A stretch of 64,000 bases of DNA from DASUPK01 sp963782345 (GTDB lineage: Bacteria; Actinomycetota; Thermoleophilia; Solirubrobacterales; 70-9), in contig CAWAJF010000004.1 of NCBI GenBank assembly GCA_963782345.1, positions 248,001-312,000 on the forward strand, in the 5' to 3' direction. The translations under genes were made by a program, and so were the position numbers. Below the pieces are notes generated by a model that worked only from the letters and a program-made list of their open reading frames with translations, searched no databases and was not told the DNA's origin. Shown here piece after piece: positions 32,388-40,639 of the stretch (position 1 is its first letter; each line of letters starts with the position of its first letter).

Positions 32388-33716
32388 GTGAAGAGGTACT
32401 TCGGCTCAAAGAGAGGGCGATCCGTCGCCACGTTGGTAGTGGTCGCGGCCGGCCTGTCAATGGTCGTTGCCGCATGCGGCGGCAGCGGTAGCAAAAGCAG
32501 CAACAGCGGATCAGTCGTAGACAATCCAAAGTGCGGCAACGGCAACGGTCAGAAGCCAACCGGCAGTCCGATCAAGATCGGCGGGATCGCGACGAAGCAG
32601 CCCGGCACGGACTTCACCGACGGCGTCTTGACGACCAAGGCGTACTTCGACTGCGTCAACGCGAACGGTGGCATCAACGGCCATCCGATCAAGTACATCT
32701 ATGAGACGGAGCAGACCGACCCGGCTCAGGACGCCGCGCTGGCGCGCAAGCTGGTCGAGACGGATGGCGTCGTCGGGATGGCCGGCGGCTTCAGCCTGAT
32801 CGAGTGCGACGTCAACCACAGCTACTACGAGCAAAAGGGAATCGCGGTCCTGAATGCGGGCATCGCGCCTTCCTGCTGGGCGAGCCCGAACAGCATCCCG
32901 GTCAACATGGGCCCGCGCTACAGCTCCGATGGGGCTGTCCAGGCGATGATTCGCCAGAACGTCGACAAGATCGCCTTCGATCAGTCCAACGTGCCCGGCA
33001 CGGGCTACATCGCCGCCGGACCGAAGCTGATCGCGGACGCCGCGAACGTTCCGATCACCGAGTCGACCGACAACGTCCCGATTCAGGACGCGAACTCGGT
33101 CGCAGTCAGGTTGACGCAGGAGGCCGGTCCCAATGGAGCCGTCGTCCTCAACTTCACGCCGCCTGAGGCGCTGAAGATCCTGCAGGCTGCGCAGCAGCAG
33201 GGCCTGGAGGACAGCGTCAAGGCCTGGAGTTGCTCGACGCCGTGCAACACCGACTTCCTGGCGCAGGCGCTGGGGACGAAGTGGGACGGCAAGCTGCTCG
33301 TCAACGCCGAGCTCAACGTGACGGACTTCAACGGTCCGGACTCAGAGCTCTACCGGTCCGTGATGAAGAAGTACGGACAGAATGTGGCCGGCGGTCTGGG
33401 CAGCTTCAGCCAGATGGGTTACCTGATGGGTGAGTTCATGACCAAGGCGCTCGAGAACGTTCACGGGGACTACAGCCTGAAGAACGTGAACGACGCGGTC
33501 TTCGCCCTGAAGAACCAGCAGACGGACATCCTGTGCAACCCCTGGTACACGGGGCATGCACCGCTTCACATTCCGAACAACGTCGACTACACGACGACGC
33601 CCGACCATGGCCACATGGTGATCAAGGACGGGTGCATTCCGATCGAGCCAGTCGACCCGGATATCGGCAAGGTGCGCCAGATCGAAGCGGCGGACCCAAG
33701 CCTGATCGGTAAGTGA
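32388..33716 (+). CDS. ABC importer substrate-binding lipoprotein (branched-chain amino acid/aromatic acid type)
   Basis: 442 aa. The GTG at 32388 has GAGGAGGAGA 4 nt upstream. A basic N-terminus (KRYFGSKRGRS), a hydrophobic core and the lipobox VAAC (Cys about residue 30) mark a lipid-anchored extracellular protein; a Gly/Ser linker follows. The body is a Leu/Ile/Val-binding (periplasmic-binding-protein type I) fold: IKIGGIATKQPGTDFTDG and YFDCVNANGGINGHPIKYI. Such proteins in actinobacteria often bind aromatic acids. It heads a complete five-component importer; the substrate cannot be read. The ~100-bp leader is AT-rich at 32285-32335 and probably holds the promoter. Confidence 0.93.
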   Translation: MKRYFGSKRGRSVATLVVVAAGLSMVVAACGGSGSKSSNSGSVVDNPKCGNGNGQKPTGSPIKIGGIATKQPGTDFTDGVLTTKAYFDCVNANGGINGHPIKYIYETEQTDPAQDAALARKLVETDGVVGMAGGFSLIECDVNHSYYEQKGIAVLNAGIAPSCWASPNSIPVNMGPRYSSDGAVQAMIRQNVDKIAFDQSNVPGTGYIAAGPKLIADAANVPITESTDNVPIQDANSVAVRLTQEAGPNGAVVLNFTPPEALKILQAAQQQGLEDSVKAWSCSTPCNTDFLAQALGTKWDGKLLVNAELNVTDFNGPDSELYRSVMKKYGQNVAGGLGSFSQMGYLMGEFMTKALENVHGDYSLKNVNDAVFALKNQQTDILCNPWYTGHAPLHIPNNVDYTTTPDHGHMVIKDGCIPIEPVDPDIGKVRQIEAADPSLIGK

Positions 33717-33737
33717 GAGGCGGGCTGTGAGTCTCTG

Positions 33738-34640
33738 ATGCCAAGCTGGCACGACTTCCAGCCCTTCATCGTCACCGGCCTGGCCCTCGGCGGGGTGTAC
33801 GCCCTGTCGGGGGCCGGGATGGTGGTTCTGTATCGGACCACGGGGGTGCTGAACCTGGCCTTCGGCGCGGTCGGGGCGATGTCCGCCCTGATCGCCTGGG
33901 ACCTGATCAACAACTCCCTGTGGCCGGAATGGCCTGCGTATGGGGTCGCCGTCGCAATCGCCGCCGGCATCACGCTTGCGTACGGGGTGGTCATCGGCCC
34001 GGCGCTGGCCCGCCGGGACGCGCTGGTGAAGGCGACGGCAACGCTGGGCCTGGCCCTGATCCTGCTCGGGACCATGTCGTGGATCTGGAGCGACAAGGCC
34101 CGCTCGCAGGTGCTGCCGACTTCGACGCACGCCTTCGACGTCGGCCAGGTGGCCGTCACCTGGACGCAGGTGATCGCATTCGCCCTTGGCGTGGTGGTCG
34201 TCTTCGGCACCGGGATTTTCCTCAAGTACACGAAGCTCGGCACCGCGATGCGGGGGCTCGCAAACGACCGCGAGATCACCGCGACCCTCGGCGTCCCGGT
34301 GCGCTGGGTGGAGGCGCAGGCCTGGCTCGTCTCGGGGATCCTGTCGGGGATCTCGGGACTACTGCTCTCCGACCTGGTCGGACTCGACGCGGTCAGCCTG
34401 ACCTTCCTCGTGATCTCGTCCCTGGCGGCCGCGCTGATCGCCAGGCTGAGATCGCTGACGGTCACGTTCTTCGCGGCGCTCGCGGTCGGGCTGGTCAGCG
34501 CGATGGCGACGCCGATCAACTCCATCTCGGAGTACCGCAACATGGCGCCGTTCGTGATCGCGACGCTTGCGCTCCTGGTGATCTCGCGCAAGCGCGAGAT
34601 CTCCTTCACGGGGACGGGCTTGGGCAATGGACGCGGCTGA
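33738..34640 (+). CDS. ABC importer permease (LivH type)
   Basis: 300 aa, about 8 membrane segments, no signal peptide. LivH-type features: FIVTGLALGGVYALSGAGMVVLY at the start, TGVLNLAFGAVGAMSA, and the ATP-domain contact loop GTAMRGLANDREITATLGVPV with RWVEAQAW. It forms the inner-membrane channel with the LivM-type protein. Only 21 nt after the binding protein. The 3' end overlaps the next gene by 14 nt if that gene starts at 34627. Confidence 0.93.
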   Translation: MPSWHDFQPFIVTGLALGGVYALSGAGMVVLYRTTGVLNLAFGAVGAMSALIAWDLINNSLWPEWPAYGVAVAIAAGITLAYGVVIGPALARRDALVKATATLGLALILLGTMSWIWSDKARSQVLPTSTHAFDVGQVAVTWTQVIAFALGVVVVFGTGIFLKYTKLGTAMRGLANDREITATLGVPVRWVEAQAWLVSGILSGISGLLLSDLVGLDAVSLTFLVISSLAAALIARLRSLTVTFFAALAVGLVSAMATPINSISEYRNMAPFVIATLALLVISRKREISFTGTGLGNGRG

Positions 34641-35724
34641 CGCTTCGGGCGGAAGCTTGATGACACGGGCTCTCCGCTCGGGCTCGAACTTCGACAGGGG
34701 GGAGAGGATCCGGATGGCGGTGATCGCCGTACTGCTCGCCTTCGTCCTCCTGGTTCTGCCCTCGATGCTGAGCAACTACTGGACGGACGTGGCGACCGCC
34801 GTCGTGATCTACACGATCGTCGCCCTCGGGCTCGGGCTGCTGATGGGGCGCGTCGGCCTCGTCTCGCTGGGCCAGGTGGCGGTTTTGGCGCTCGGAGCCT
34901 GGGTGGGCGCCAGGCTGCTCTTCGCCACCGGGCTTCCCTTCCCGGTCGTCACGATCATGACCGGGCTCGTCACGATGGTCCTCGGCTCGCTGATCGGCCT
35001 GCCCGCGCTGCGGGTCAGCGGCCTCTACCTCGCGCTGATCACCCTGATGCTCGCCGGAGCGATCACCGTCGTGATCGCCGCGACCCAGTTCCCGAACGGG
35101 GGGCCCGGCTTCCTCGGCCACACCAACGCGACGACGGGGGCCCACGCGATCCGCCGACCGAGTATCGCCACGGGCGAACACGCCTACTTCCGCTACGCCG
35201 TGATCTGGGCGGTGCTGATGTTCGGCCTGGCGCTCTGGCACGTGCGGGGCAAACCGGGCCGCGCCTGGGCGACCATCCGGCAGAGCGAGCCGGCCGCGCT
35301 CGCCGCCGGTGTCAACATCAGCCTCTACAAGATGTGGGCCTTCGCGCTGGCATCCTTCATGACCGGGATCGCCGGGGCGCTTCTGGCGGGCAGCTCCGGG
35401 ACCCTCTACAACCTCACCTTCCCCACCCAGGACTCGATCATCCTGCTCGCCGTGGTCCTGATGGGCGGGATCTACAGCCTCTGGGGCGCGGTGGTCGCGG
35501 GCATCCTGATCAAGCTCCTGCCGGCCCTGCTCGACAACTGGGGGCTGCCGCCGGATCTGCTCACCATCATCTTCGGGCTCGGGGTGATCCAGGTGCTGAC
35601 CACGGCGCCGGCTGGCCTGGTCGATCAATTTCCGAAGGACATGGCGAAGCTGGGGCGCTTGATCTGGCGAGCGGTGGGGAGCCCGGGGGCGCGGGCGGCC
35701 GGCGGCACGGCGGGGTCGAAGTGA
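34627..35724 (+). CDS. ABC importer permease (LivM type)
   Basis: 365 aa with about 8-9 membrane segments. The N-terminal ~40 residues are cytosolic and basic. VALGLGLLMGRVGLVSLGQVAV is the LivM signature, and the contact loop is WATIRQSEPAALAAGVNISLYKMWAFALA. Second half of the permease heterodimer. The ATG at 34627 overlaps livH; an ATG at 34660 (MTRALRSG) is an alternative start. A Gly/Ala/Arg-rich tail (about 20 residues) follows the last helix. Confidence 0.92.
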   Translation: MDAADASGGSLMTRALRSGSNFDRGERIRMAVIAVLLAFVLLVLPSMLSNYWTDVATAVVIYTIVALGLGLLMGRVGLVSLGQVAVLALGAWVGARLLFATGLPFPVVTIMTGLVTMVLGSLIGLPALRVSGLYLALITLMLAGAITVVIAATQFPNGGPGFLGHTNATTGAHAIRRPSIATGEHAYFRYAVIWAVLMFGLALWHVRGKPGRAWATIRQSEPAALAAGVNISLYKMWAFALASFMTGIAGALLAGSSGTLYNLTFPTQDSIILLAVVLMGGIYSLWGAVVAGILIKLLPALLDNWGLPPDLLTIIFGLGVIQVLTTAPAGLVDQFPKDMAKLGRLIWRAVGSPGARAAGGTAGSK

Positions 35725-36440
35725 TCAAGGTCGAGAACCTCGAGGTGCGGTTCGGCGGCGTCAAGCCCATCGACCGGATGACCGTCACCTTCCCCAAGGG
35801 CACCTGCGGGCTGATCGGGCCCAATGGCGCCGGCAAGACCACCTTCTTCAACGTGCTCAGCGGCTTCGTCAAGCCGAGCAGCGGAACGGTCACGGCCTTC
35901 GACGAGAACCTGCTGGCGATGACCGACTTCCGCCGCGCCCGCTGGGGCCTGCGCCGGACCTTCCAGACCGAGCAGGCGATCGAGGAGCTCTCGCTCTACG
36001 ACAACGTCGCGATGGTCGAGGAGCACTCGAGCCGCAACGGTGGCTCCTCCCGGCGCGACGACGTGCTCGGCGCCCTTGCGTTCGCCGGGCTCGGAGACCG
36101 CAATCCGAACACCAAGGTCGGGACCCTCGGCGCCCGCGAGCGACGCCTCGTCGAGATCGCTCGCGCCGTGGTCGGAAAGCCGCGCGCGGTGCTCCTCGAC
36201 GAGCCGGCGGCGGGCCTGCCGGACGAGGAGACCGAGCACATGGGCAAGGTGATCCGCAGGATCCCGGAGGAGATCGGCGCGCTGGTGATCCTCGTCGACC
36301 ATGACATGAGCCTGGTGTCCGCCTGCTGCGAGGTGACCTCGGTGCTCGACTTCGGCAAGCTGATCGCCTCCGGGCCGACCGACGAGGTCCTGCGAAACGA
36401 GCACGTCATCCGGGCCTATCTCGGGGCGGAGGAGATATGA
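35721..36440 (+). CDS. ABC importer ATPase (LivG type) with degenerate signature motif
   Basis: 239 aa from the GTG at 35721 (GTGA overlap). Walker A GLIGPNGAGKTTFFNVLSG, Q-loop in RRTFQTEQAIEELS, Walker B AVLLDEPAAGL, H-loop VDHDMSLV. The ABC signature, usually LSYGxQR or LSGGQ, reads TLGARERRLVEIARA here, so the Ser-Gly-Gly core is lost. The LivF partner keeps LSGGEQQ. In a heterodimer one composite ATP site would be weakened. Substrate import is otherwise as for the operon. Confidence 0.92.
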   Translation: MIKVENLEVRFGGVKPIDRMTVTFPKGTCGLIGPNGAGKTTFFNVLSGFVKPSSGTVTAFDENLLAMTDFRRARWGLRRTFQTEQAIEELSLYDNVAMVEEHSSRNGGSSRRDDVLGALAFAGLGDRNPNTKVGTLGARERRLVEIARAVVGKPRAVLLDEPAAGLPDEETEHMGKVIRRIPEEIGALVILVDHDMSLVSACCEVTSVLDFGKLIASGPTDEVLRNEHVIRAYLGAEEI

Positions 36441-37270
36441 GCCCGACCGCCAAGAAGCCCATTGCGACGGCGAAGCCCGCTGCGGATGAGGCGCCGCCTT
36501 CCGCCAAGCCCGAGGCGCCCAAGCAGGGCGACGTGCTCTCGCTCGAGGGCATGACAGTCGCCCGCGGGGGCCGTCCGGTCGTTCGAGACGTGTCGCTGCG
36601 CATCAAGTCAGGCGAGGTGACCGCGCTGCTCGGCCCGAACGGCGCCGGCAAGTCGAGCATGGTGCTCGCCGTCGGCGGTGTGCTGCCCTCCGAGTCCGGA
36701 TCGGTGAGCCTGAACGGCGACGACCTGTTGGGGCGTCGCCCGGAGAAGATTCGGGCTGCGGGGGTAGCCGTCGTCCCGGAGGGCCGGCGACTGCTGCCCG
36801 AGCTCAGCGTCGAGGACAACCTGCGGGTCGCGACCTACGCACTCGATCGCGCCGACGCGGCCCAGGGCATGAAATACGCCATGGAGATGTTCCCGGAGCT
36901 GAAGACCCGCTTCGGCACCCAGGCCCGCTCGCTCTCCGGCGGTGAACAGCAGATGGTCGTCCTCGCGCAGGCGCTGGTCAGCAAGCCGAAGTTCATCCTG
37001 ATCGACGAGCTCTCGCTCGGGCTCGCCCCGGTGATCGTCAAGCGGCTGATCCCGACGATCGAGAAGCTGGCCGAATCCGGCACTGGCGTGCTGCTGATCG
37101 AGCAGTTCGCAACGATCGCCCTGGGTATGGCGAAGGATGCCTATGTGATGGGCCACGGAACGATCGAGTTCTCAGGGGCCGCGAGCGAGTTGAAGAGGAA
37201 CCCCGAGCTGCTCCGGTCGGCTTACCTGAGCAGCGCGAGCACCACCAATGGAGGTGAGGAAAAGAAATGA
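36437..37270 (+). CDS. ABC importer ATPase (LivF type) with N-terminal extension
   Basis: 277 aa; LivF proteins are about 235 aa. The first ~35 residues are an Ala/Pro/Lys-rich, probably disordered extension (SPTAKKPIATAKPAADEAPP) before the ABC fold begins at DVLSLEGMTVARGG. Walker A LLGPNGAGKSSMV, signature RSLSGGEQQMVVLAQAL, Walker B FILIDELSLGLAP, with Glu replacing the first Asp-Glu pattern in the usual LivF manner. ATGA overlap with livG upstream and with the E1-alpha gene downstream. The importer and the dehydrogenase genes are thus one transcriptional unit. Confidence 0.93.
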   Translation: MSPTAKKPIATAKPAADEAPPSAKPEAPKQGDVLSLEGMTVARGGRPVVRDVSLRIKSGEVTALLGPNGAGKSSMVLAVGGVLPSESGSVSLNGDDLLGRRPEKIRAAGVAVVPEGRRLLPELSVEDNLRVATYALDRADAAQGMKYAMEMFPELKTRFGTQARSLSGGEQQMVVLAQALVSKPKFILIDELSLGLAPVIVKRLIPTIEKLAESGTGVLLIEQFATIALGMAKDAYVMGHGTIEFSGAASELKRNPELLRSAYLSSASTTNGGEEKK

Positions 37271-38292
37271 CCGAGAGCTGGGATGCGGAGCGCAGGACGC
37301 GCGCCCTCGAGCGAATGCTGACCATCCGCCACTTCGAGGAGACGGTGGACAAGCTCTTCCACGACGAGCACGCCTTCATGACCCACTTCCACCTCTACAT
37401 CGGCCAGGAATCGACCGGCGTCGGCCTGATGGAGGCGCTCGGCCCGGACGACAAGCTCGCCACGCACCACCGCAACCACGGCCACATCCTCGCCCGCGGC
37501 TCCGAGCCGAAGAGGGCACTGGCGGAGATCCTCGGGCGCGAGACCGGCCTCAACAGGGGCGCCGGCGGCACGCTGCACATGAGCGATCCCGACCTTGGCT
37601 TCATCTCGACCTCCTCGATCGTCGGCGGCAGCATCTCCCTCGCCAACGGCGCGGCGTTCGCACTCAAGCAGGAGGACGGCGACGCGATCGCCGTCGGCCT
37701 GTTCGGCGATGGCGCCCTCGAGGAGGGAATCGCCTACGAGTCGCTCAACCTCGCGGCGCTGTATGAGCTGCCGGTGCTGTTCGTCTGCGAGAACAACAGC
37801 GCCGGTGCGCTCGGCTCGGCCGGCGGTGGCTTCCCGACCTCGGTATCCGCGGTCAAGGACCTCACCACGATCCCGGAGACCTTCGGGATCCCGGTCGAGA
37901 CGGTGGACGGCCGAGACCTCGAGGCGGTCAACGAGCTCGCGGCCAAGGCCGTCGCACACTGCCGGGCTCGCAAGGGCCCCTACTTCCTCCACGCGGTCAC
38001 CGAGCGCTGGGCCGGAAGCCAGCCGCTCTGGCCGGAGCTGACCACCGGCGAGCTCGACATCTCGATGGCCTGGGATGAGTCTGCGATCTCCGGCGAGCAC
38101 GAGGACTGGTACCGCAACCACGATCCGGTCCTGATCTACGCACGAAAGCTGCTCGGATCCGGCGAGCTCAGCCAGGAGCAGCTCACCGAGATGGATGAGC
38201 AGGCGACGAAGCGGATCGCGGAGGCGCGCGAGTTCGCCCTGGAGAGTGCCCGTCCGGCCCCCGAGTCCGCCCTCGAACACGTCTTCGTCTAA
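37267..38292 (+). CDS. ThDP-dependent 2-oxo-acid dehydrogenase E1 alpha subunit (pair 1)
   Basis: 341 aa, PDH/acetoin-dehydrogenase E1-alpha family. The ThDP/Mg motif runs from GDGALEEGIAYESLNLAA to LFVCENN. Earlier LYIGQESTGVGLMEAL and THHRNHGHILARG provide the substrate/ThDP side, and the active-site loop NRGAGGTLHMSD is present. It should decarboxylate a 2-oxo acid, or add a carbonyl compound, and pass the acyl unit on. No lipoyl E2 or E3 is encoded nearby, unlike normal complexes. ATGA overlap with the livF-type gene suggests that the imported compound is its substrate or precursor (inference). Confidence 0.9.
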   Translation: MTESWDAERRTRALERMLTIRHFEETVDKLFHDEHAFMTHFHLYIGQESTGVGLMEALGPDDKLATHHRNHGHILARGSEPKRALAEILGRETGLNRGAGGTLHMSDPDLGFISTSSIVGGSISLANGAAFALKQEDGDAIAVGLFGDGALEEGIAYESLNLAALYELPVLFVCENNSAGALGSAGGGFPTSVSAVKDLTTIPETFGIPVETVDGRDLEAVNELAAKAVAHCRARKGPYFLHAVTERWAGSQPLWPELTTGELDISMAWDESAISGEHEDWYRNHDPVLIYARKLLGSGELSQEQLTEMDEQATKRIAEAREFALESARPAPESALEHVFV

Positions 38293-38302
38293 GGAGGATC
38301 CG

Positions 38303-39295
38303 ATGCCGACCAAGAACTACGCCGACGCGATGCTCGATGTGCTGAGCAGGTTCATGGACGAGGATCCGAACTTCGTCGTGATGGGCAACGAGGTGCTGGG
38401 GATCGGCCCGGAGGGCATGCAGTTCGAGCCCTTCCAGAAGAAGTACGGAGACCGGATCCTCTTCCCGCCCTGCTCGGAGGCCGCCTACACGGCGATGGCC
38501 GCCGGCGCGGCGATGTGCGGGCACCGGATGTTCGCCCACCTCGGGCTGGCCTCGTTCACCTATCCGGCGATCTCCTCGATCGCCAACGAGATCTCAACCG
38601 CGCGGACGTCCTCGGGCGGCACGATCGGCGTGCCGGTCACCCTTCACATCAGCCACGGCCTGCTGCATGGCGGCGGCGCCCAGCACTCCGAGAGCCCCTT
38701 CGGCATGTACTGGAACCTGCCCGGGATCGAGATCGCCGCTCCCTCGGGGGCCAAGGAGGTCAAGGGGCTGCTGACCACCGCCATCAAGTCGGACAACCCG
38801 ACCATCGTGCTCACCCACGCCTTCGGATACGGGGCCGAGGACGACGTCCCCGACGGCGACTTCGAGATCCCGTTCGGACAGGCCAACGTCAAGCGCGAGG
38901 GCGACGCGGTGACGATCGTCGCCTGCTCGATGATGACCTCGGTGGCGCTCGCCGCGGCCGACGAGCTTGCCGGGGAGGGCATCAGCGCCGAGGTGGTCGA
39001 CCTCCGCACCCTGGTCCCCCTCGACGAGCAGACGATCCTCGACTCGGTCGCCAAGACCGGCAGGCTGATCGTCGCCGACGAGGGCCGGATGCACTGCGGC
39101 GTCGCCTCCGAGATCTCGGCCATGGTCAGCGAGAAGGCGCTCGATTCGCTGAAGGCTCCGGTCGCCCGGGTGACGCGGATGGACGCGCCGGTCGCCGCGA
39201 ACCAGGTGCAGGAGGGCTACATCGCCCCGGACGCCGAGAAGCTCGTCTCGGCGGCGAGGCAGATCGTCGGCGAAGTGCCCGCAGCGGCCGCCTAG
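38303..39295 (+). CDS. ThDP-dependent 2-oxo-acid dehydrogenase E1 beta subunit (pair 1)
   Basis: 330 aa from the ATG at 38303 with AAGGAGG 6 nt upstream; the in-frame extension before it overlaps the alpha gene and is not needed. E1-beta features: FVVMGNEVLGIG, FPPCSEAAYTAMAAGAAM, the substrate-channel GGAQHSESPFGMYWNLPGI, and C-terminal transketolase-like VTIVACSMMTSVALAAA with EVVDLRTLVPLDEQTI. Normal family spellings include GEDV and PIxE near the N-terminus; here GNEV and CSEA replace them, so this pair is divergent. Confidence 0.9.
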   Translation: MPTKNYADAMLDVLSRFMDEDPNFVVMGNEVLGIGPEGMQFEPFQKKYGDRILFPPCSEAAYTAMAAGAAMCGHRMFAHLGLASFTYPAISSIANEISTARTSSGGTIGVPVTLHISHGLLHGGGAQHSESPFGMYWNLPGIEIAAPSGAKEVKGLLTTAIKSDNPTIVLTHAFGYGAEDDVPDGDFEIPFGQANVKREGDAVTIVACSMMTSVALAAADELAGEGISAEVVDLRTLVPLDEQTILDSVAKTGRLIVADEGRMHCGVASEISAMVSEKALDSLKAPVARVTRMDAPVAANQVQEGYIAPDAEKLVSAARQIVGEVPAAAA

Positions 39296-39320
39296 GCCGC
39301 GGCTCGGCGGTGATTCCGAG

Positions 39321-39749
39321 ATGCCGCTGAGCAGGATGGAGCACGTCCTGGTCCTGACCGACGACATCGACGCGTCCCGGGACTTCTACCGGGACGCGCT
39401 CGGGCTCGAGGTCGGGGATCGCCCGCCCCTGGAGTTCCCGGGGTACTGGCTCTACGCGGAGGGCGTCCCCTGCGTCCACGTCGCCGAGCGCGCGGCCTAC
39501 ACCGCCCACTCGGCGACGCTTGGGATCACGGCCTCGCCGCCGGCGGCGGGCACCGGGGCGATCGACCACCTGGCGTTCTCCGCCGGCGATCACGCCGAGG
39601 CGACGGCGCGCCTGGAGCGCTCCGGCATCGAGGCGGTCCAGAACACGGTCCCCGGCGTCGGGATGCGCCAGCTGTTCTTCGAGGACCCGAACGGGGTCAA
39701 GATCGAGATCAACGTGATGCCCACTGCGGGCACCGGCAAGGAGGAGTGA
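39321..39749 (+). CDS. VOC-family (glyoxalase/dioxygenase fold) small protein
   Basis: 142 aa single VOC module. MEHVLVLTDDIDASRDFYRDALGLEV opens the first beta-alpha-beta-beta-beta unit. AIDHLAFSAGDHAEATARLE begins the second, and FFEDPNGVKIEINVMP ends with the metal-ligand Glu. The possible metal ligands are His8, His in IDHLAF and Glu in IEINV. The ligand pattern fits a glyoxalase I/epimerase/dioxygenase-like metalloenzyme; the reaction is unknown. It sits between two E1 pairs, 4 nt from the TIM-barrel gene. Confidence 0.85.
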   Translation: MPLSRMEHVLVLTDDIDASRDFYRDALGLEVGDRPPLEFPGYWLYAEGVPCVHVAERAAYTAHSATLGITASPPAAGTGAIDHLAFSAGDHAEATARLERSGIEAVQNTVPGVGMRQLFFEDPNGVKIEINVMPTAGTGKEE

Positions 39750-39751
39750 GC

Positions 39752-40630
39752 ATGGCCACTGAGAACGGCGTCGAGCTGATGGGCGCGTACTGGACGACGG
39801 CGGGCCCCACCCAACCGCACGAGGGCCAGGAATGGAGCAACTTCGACTTCAGCGACCGCTGCGCCGAGGCGGCAAAGGCCGGGATGAAGGGGATCGGCAT
39901 CTGGCACGCCGACCTCGTCCACCAAAAGGAGAGCCGGAGCCTCGAGGAGATCAAGAAGCTGCTCGACGACAACGGGCTGAAGTACCTGGAGCTGGAGTTC
40001 ATCTGGGGGTTCTTCGAGAACGAGGGCACCGAGGGCCGCGGGGAGTCGGACGAGCTGCGGGACCTGCTGCTGGAGGCAGCGGAAACGCTCGGCGCCCACC
40101 ACGTCAAGGTCGGGAACATCCCCGGCGTCCCCTGCGAGCTCGACAAGCTCACGGAGCGCTACGCCGAGCTCTGCGCCCACGCCGCCGACCTGACCGACGC
40201 GGTGATCGCCTACGAGTTCATGCCCTTCGACGTCAACGTCGACAACCTCGATGCCGCCCTGGAGGTGGTCGAGGGGGCCGGCGCCAAGAACGGCGGGCTG
40301 GTGATCGACACCTGGCACATGGCGAAGCTGGGGATCGCGCCGGAGGACCTGAAACGGATCCCGCTCGAGTACCTGACCTGGGTGGAGCTCAGCGACGGCA
40401 AGCGCGAGTGGATGGAGGACCGGATCGAGGAGACGACCCGCTTCCGGAAGCTGCCCGGCGAGGGCGAGTTCGACATCCGCGGGTACATCAGGGCCGCCCA
40501 GGAGACGGGCTACGACGACGCCTGGGGAATCGAGGTCCTCTCCGACGACCTGCGCGCCGAGCCGATCGGCGAGATGTACCGGCACGCGTTCGAGGCGACG
40601 ATGTCCCAGTTCCGGCCGGTCGCCGCGTAG
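39752..40630 (+). CDS. Xylose-isomerase-like TIM-barrel protein (sugar phosphate isomerase/epimerase family)
   Basis: 292 aa from the ATG at 39752, which has AAGGAGG 7 nt upstream (a GTG two codons earlier is too close). Family marks are GMKGIGIWHADLVHQKE, YLELEFIWGFFEN, VKVGNIPGVP, IAYEFMPFDVNVD, LVIDTWHMAKLG and WGIEVLSDDLRAEP. The metal-ligand set looks complete: Glu in YEFMP, Asp and His in IDTWH, Glu in GIEVL. The family includes inosose dehydratase, hydroxypyruvate isomerase and 3-dehydroshikimate dehydratase. Next to a VOC gene, a dehydratase that feeds protocatechuate is one idea, not proven. Confidence 0.85.
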   Translation: MATENGVELMGAYWTTAGPTQPHEGQEWSNFDFSDRCAEAAKAGMKGIGIWHADLVHQKESRSLEEIKKLLDDNGLKYLELEFIWGFFENEGTEGRGESDELRDLLLEAAETLGAHHVKVGNIPGVPCELDKLTERYAELCAHAADLTDAVIAYEFMPFDVNVDNLDAALEVVEGAGAKNGGLVIDTWHMAKLGIAPEDLKRIPLEYLTWVELSDGKREWMEDRIEETTRFRKLPGEGEFDIRGYIRAAQETGYDDAWGIEVLSDDLRAEPIGEMYRHAFEATMSQFRPVAA

Positions 40631-40639
40631 GGGTCTCCG

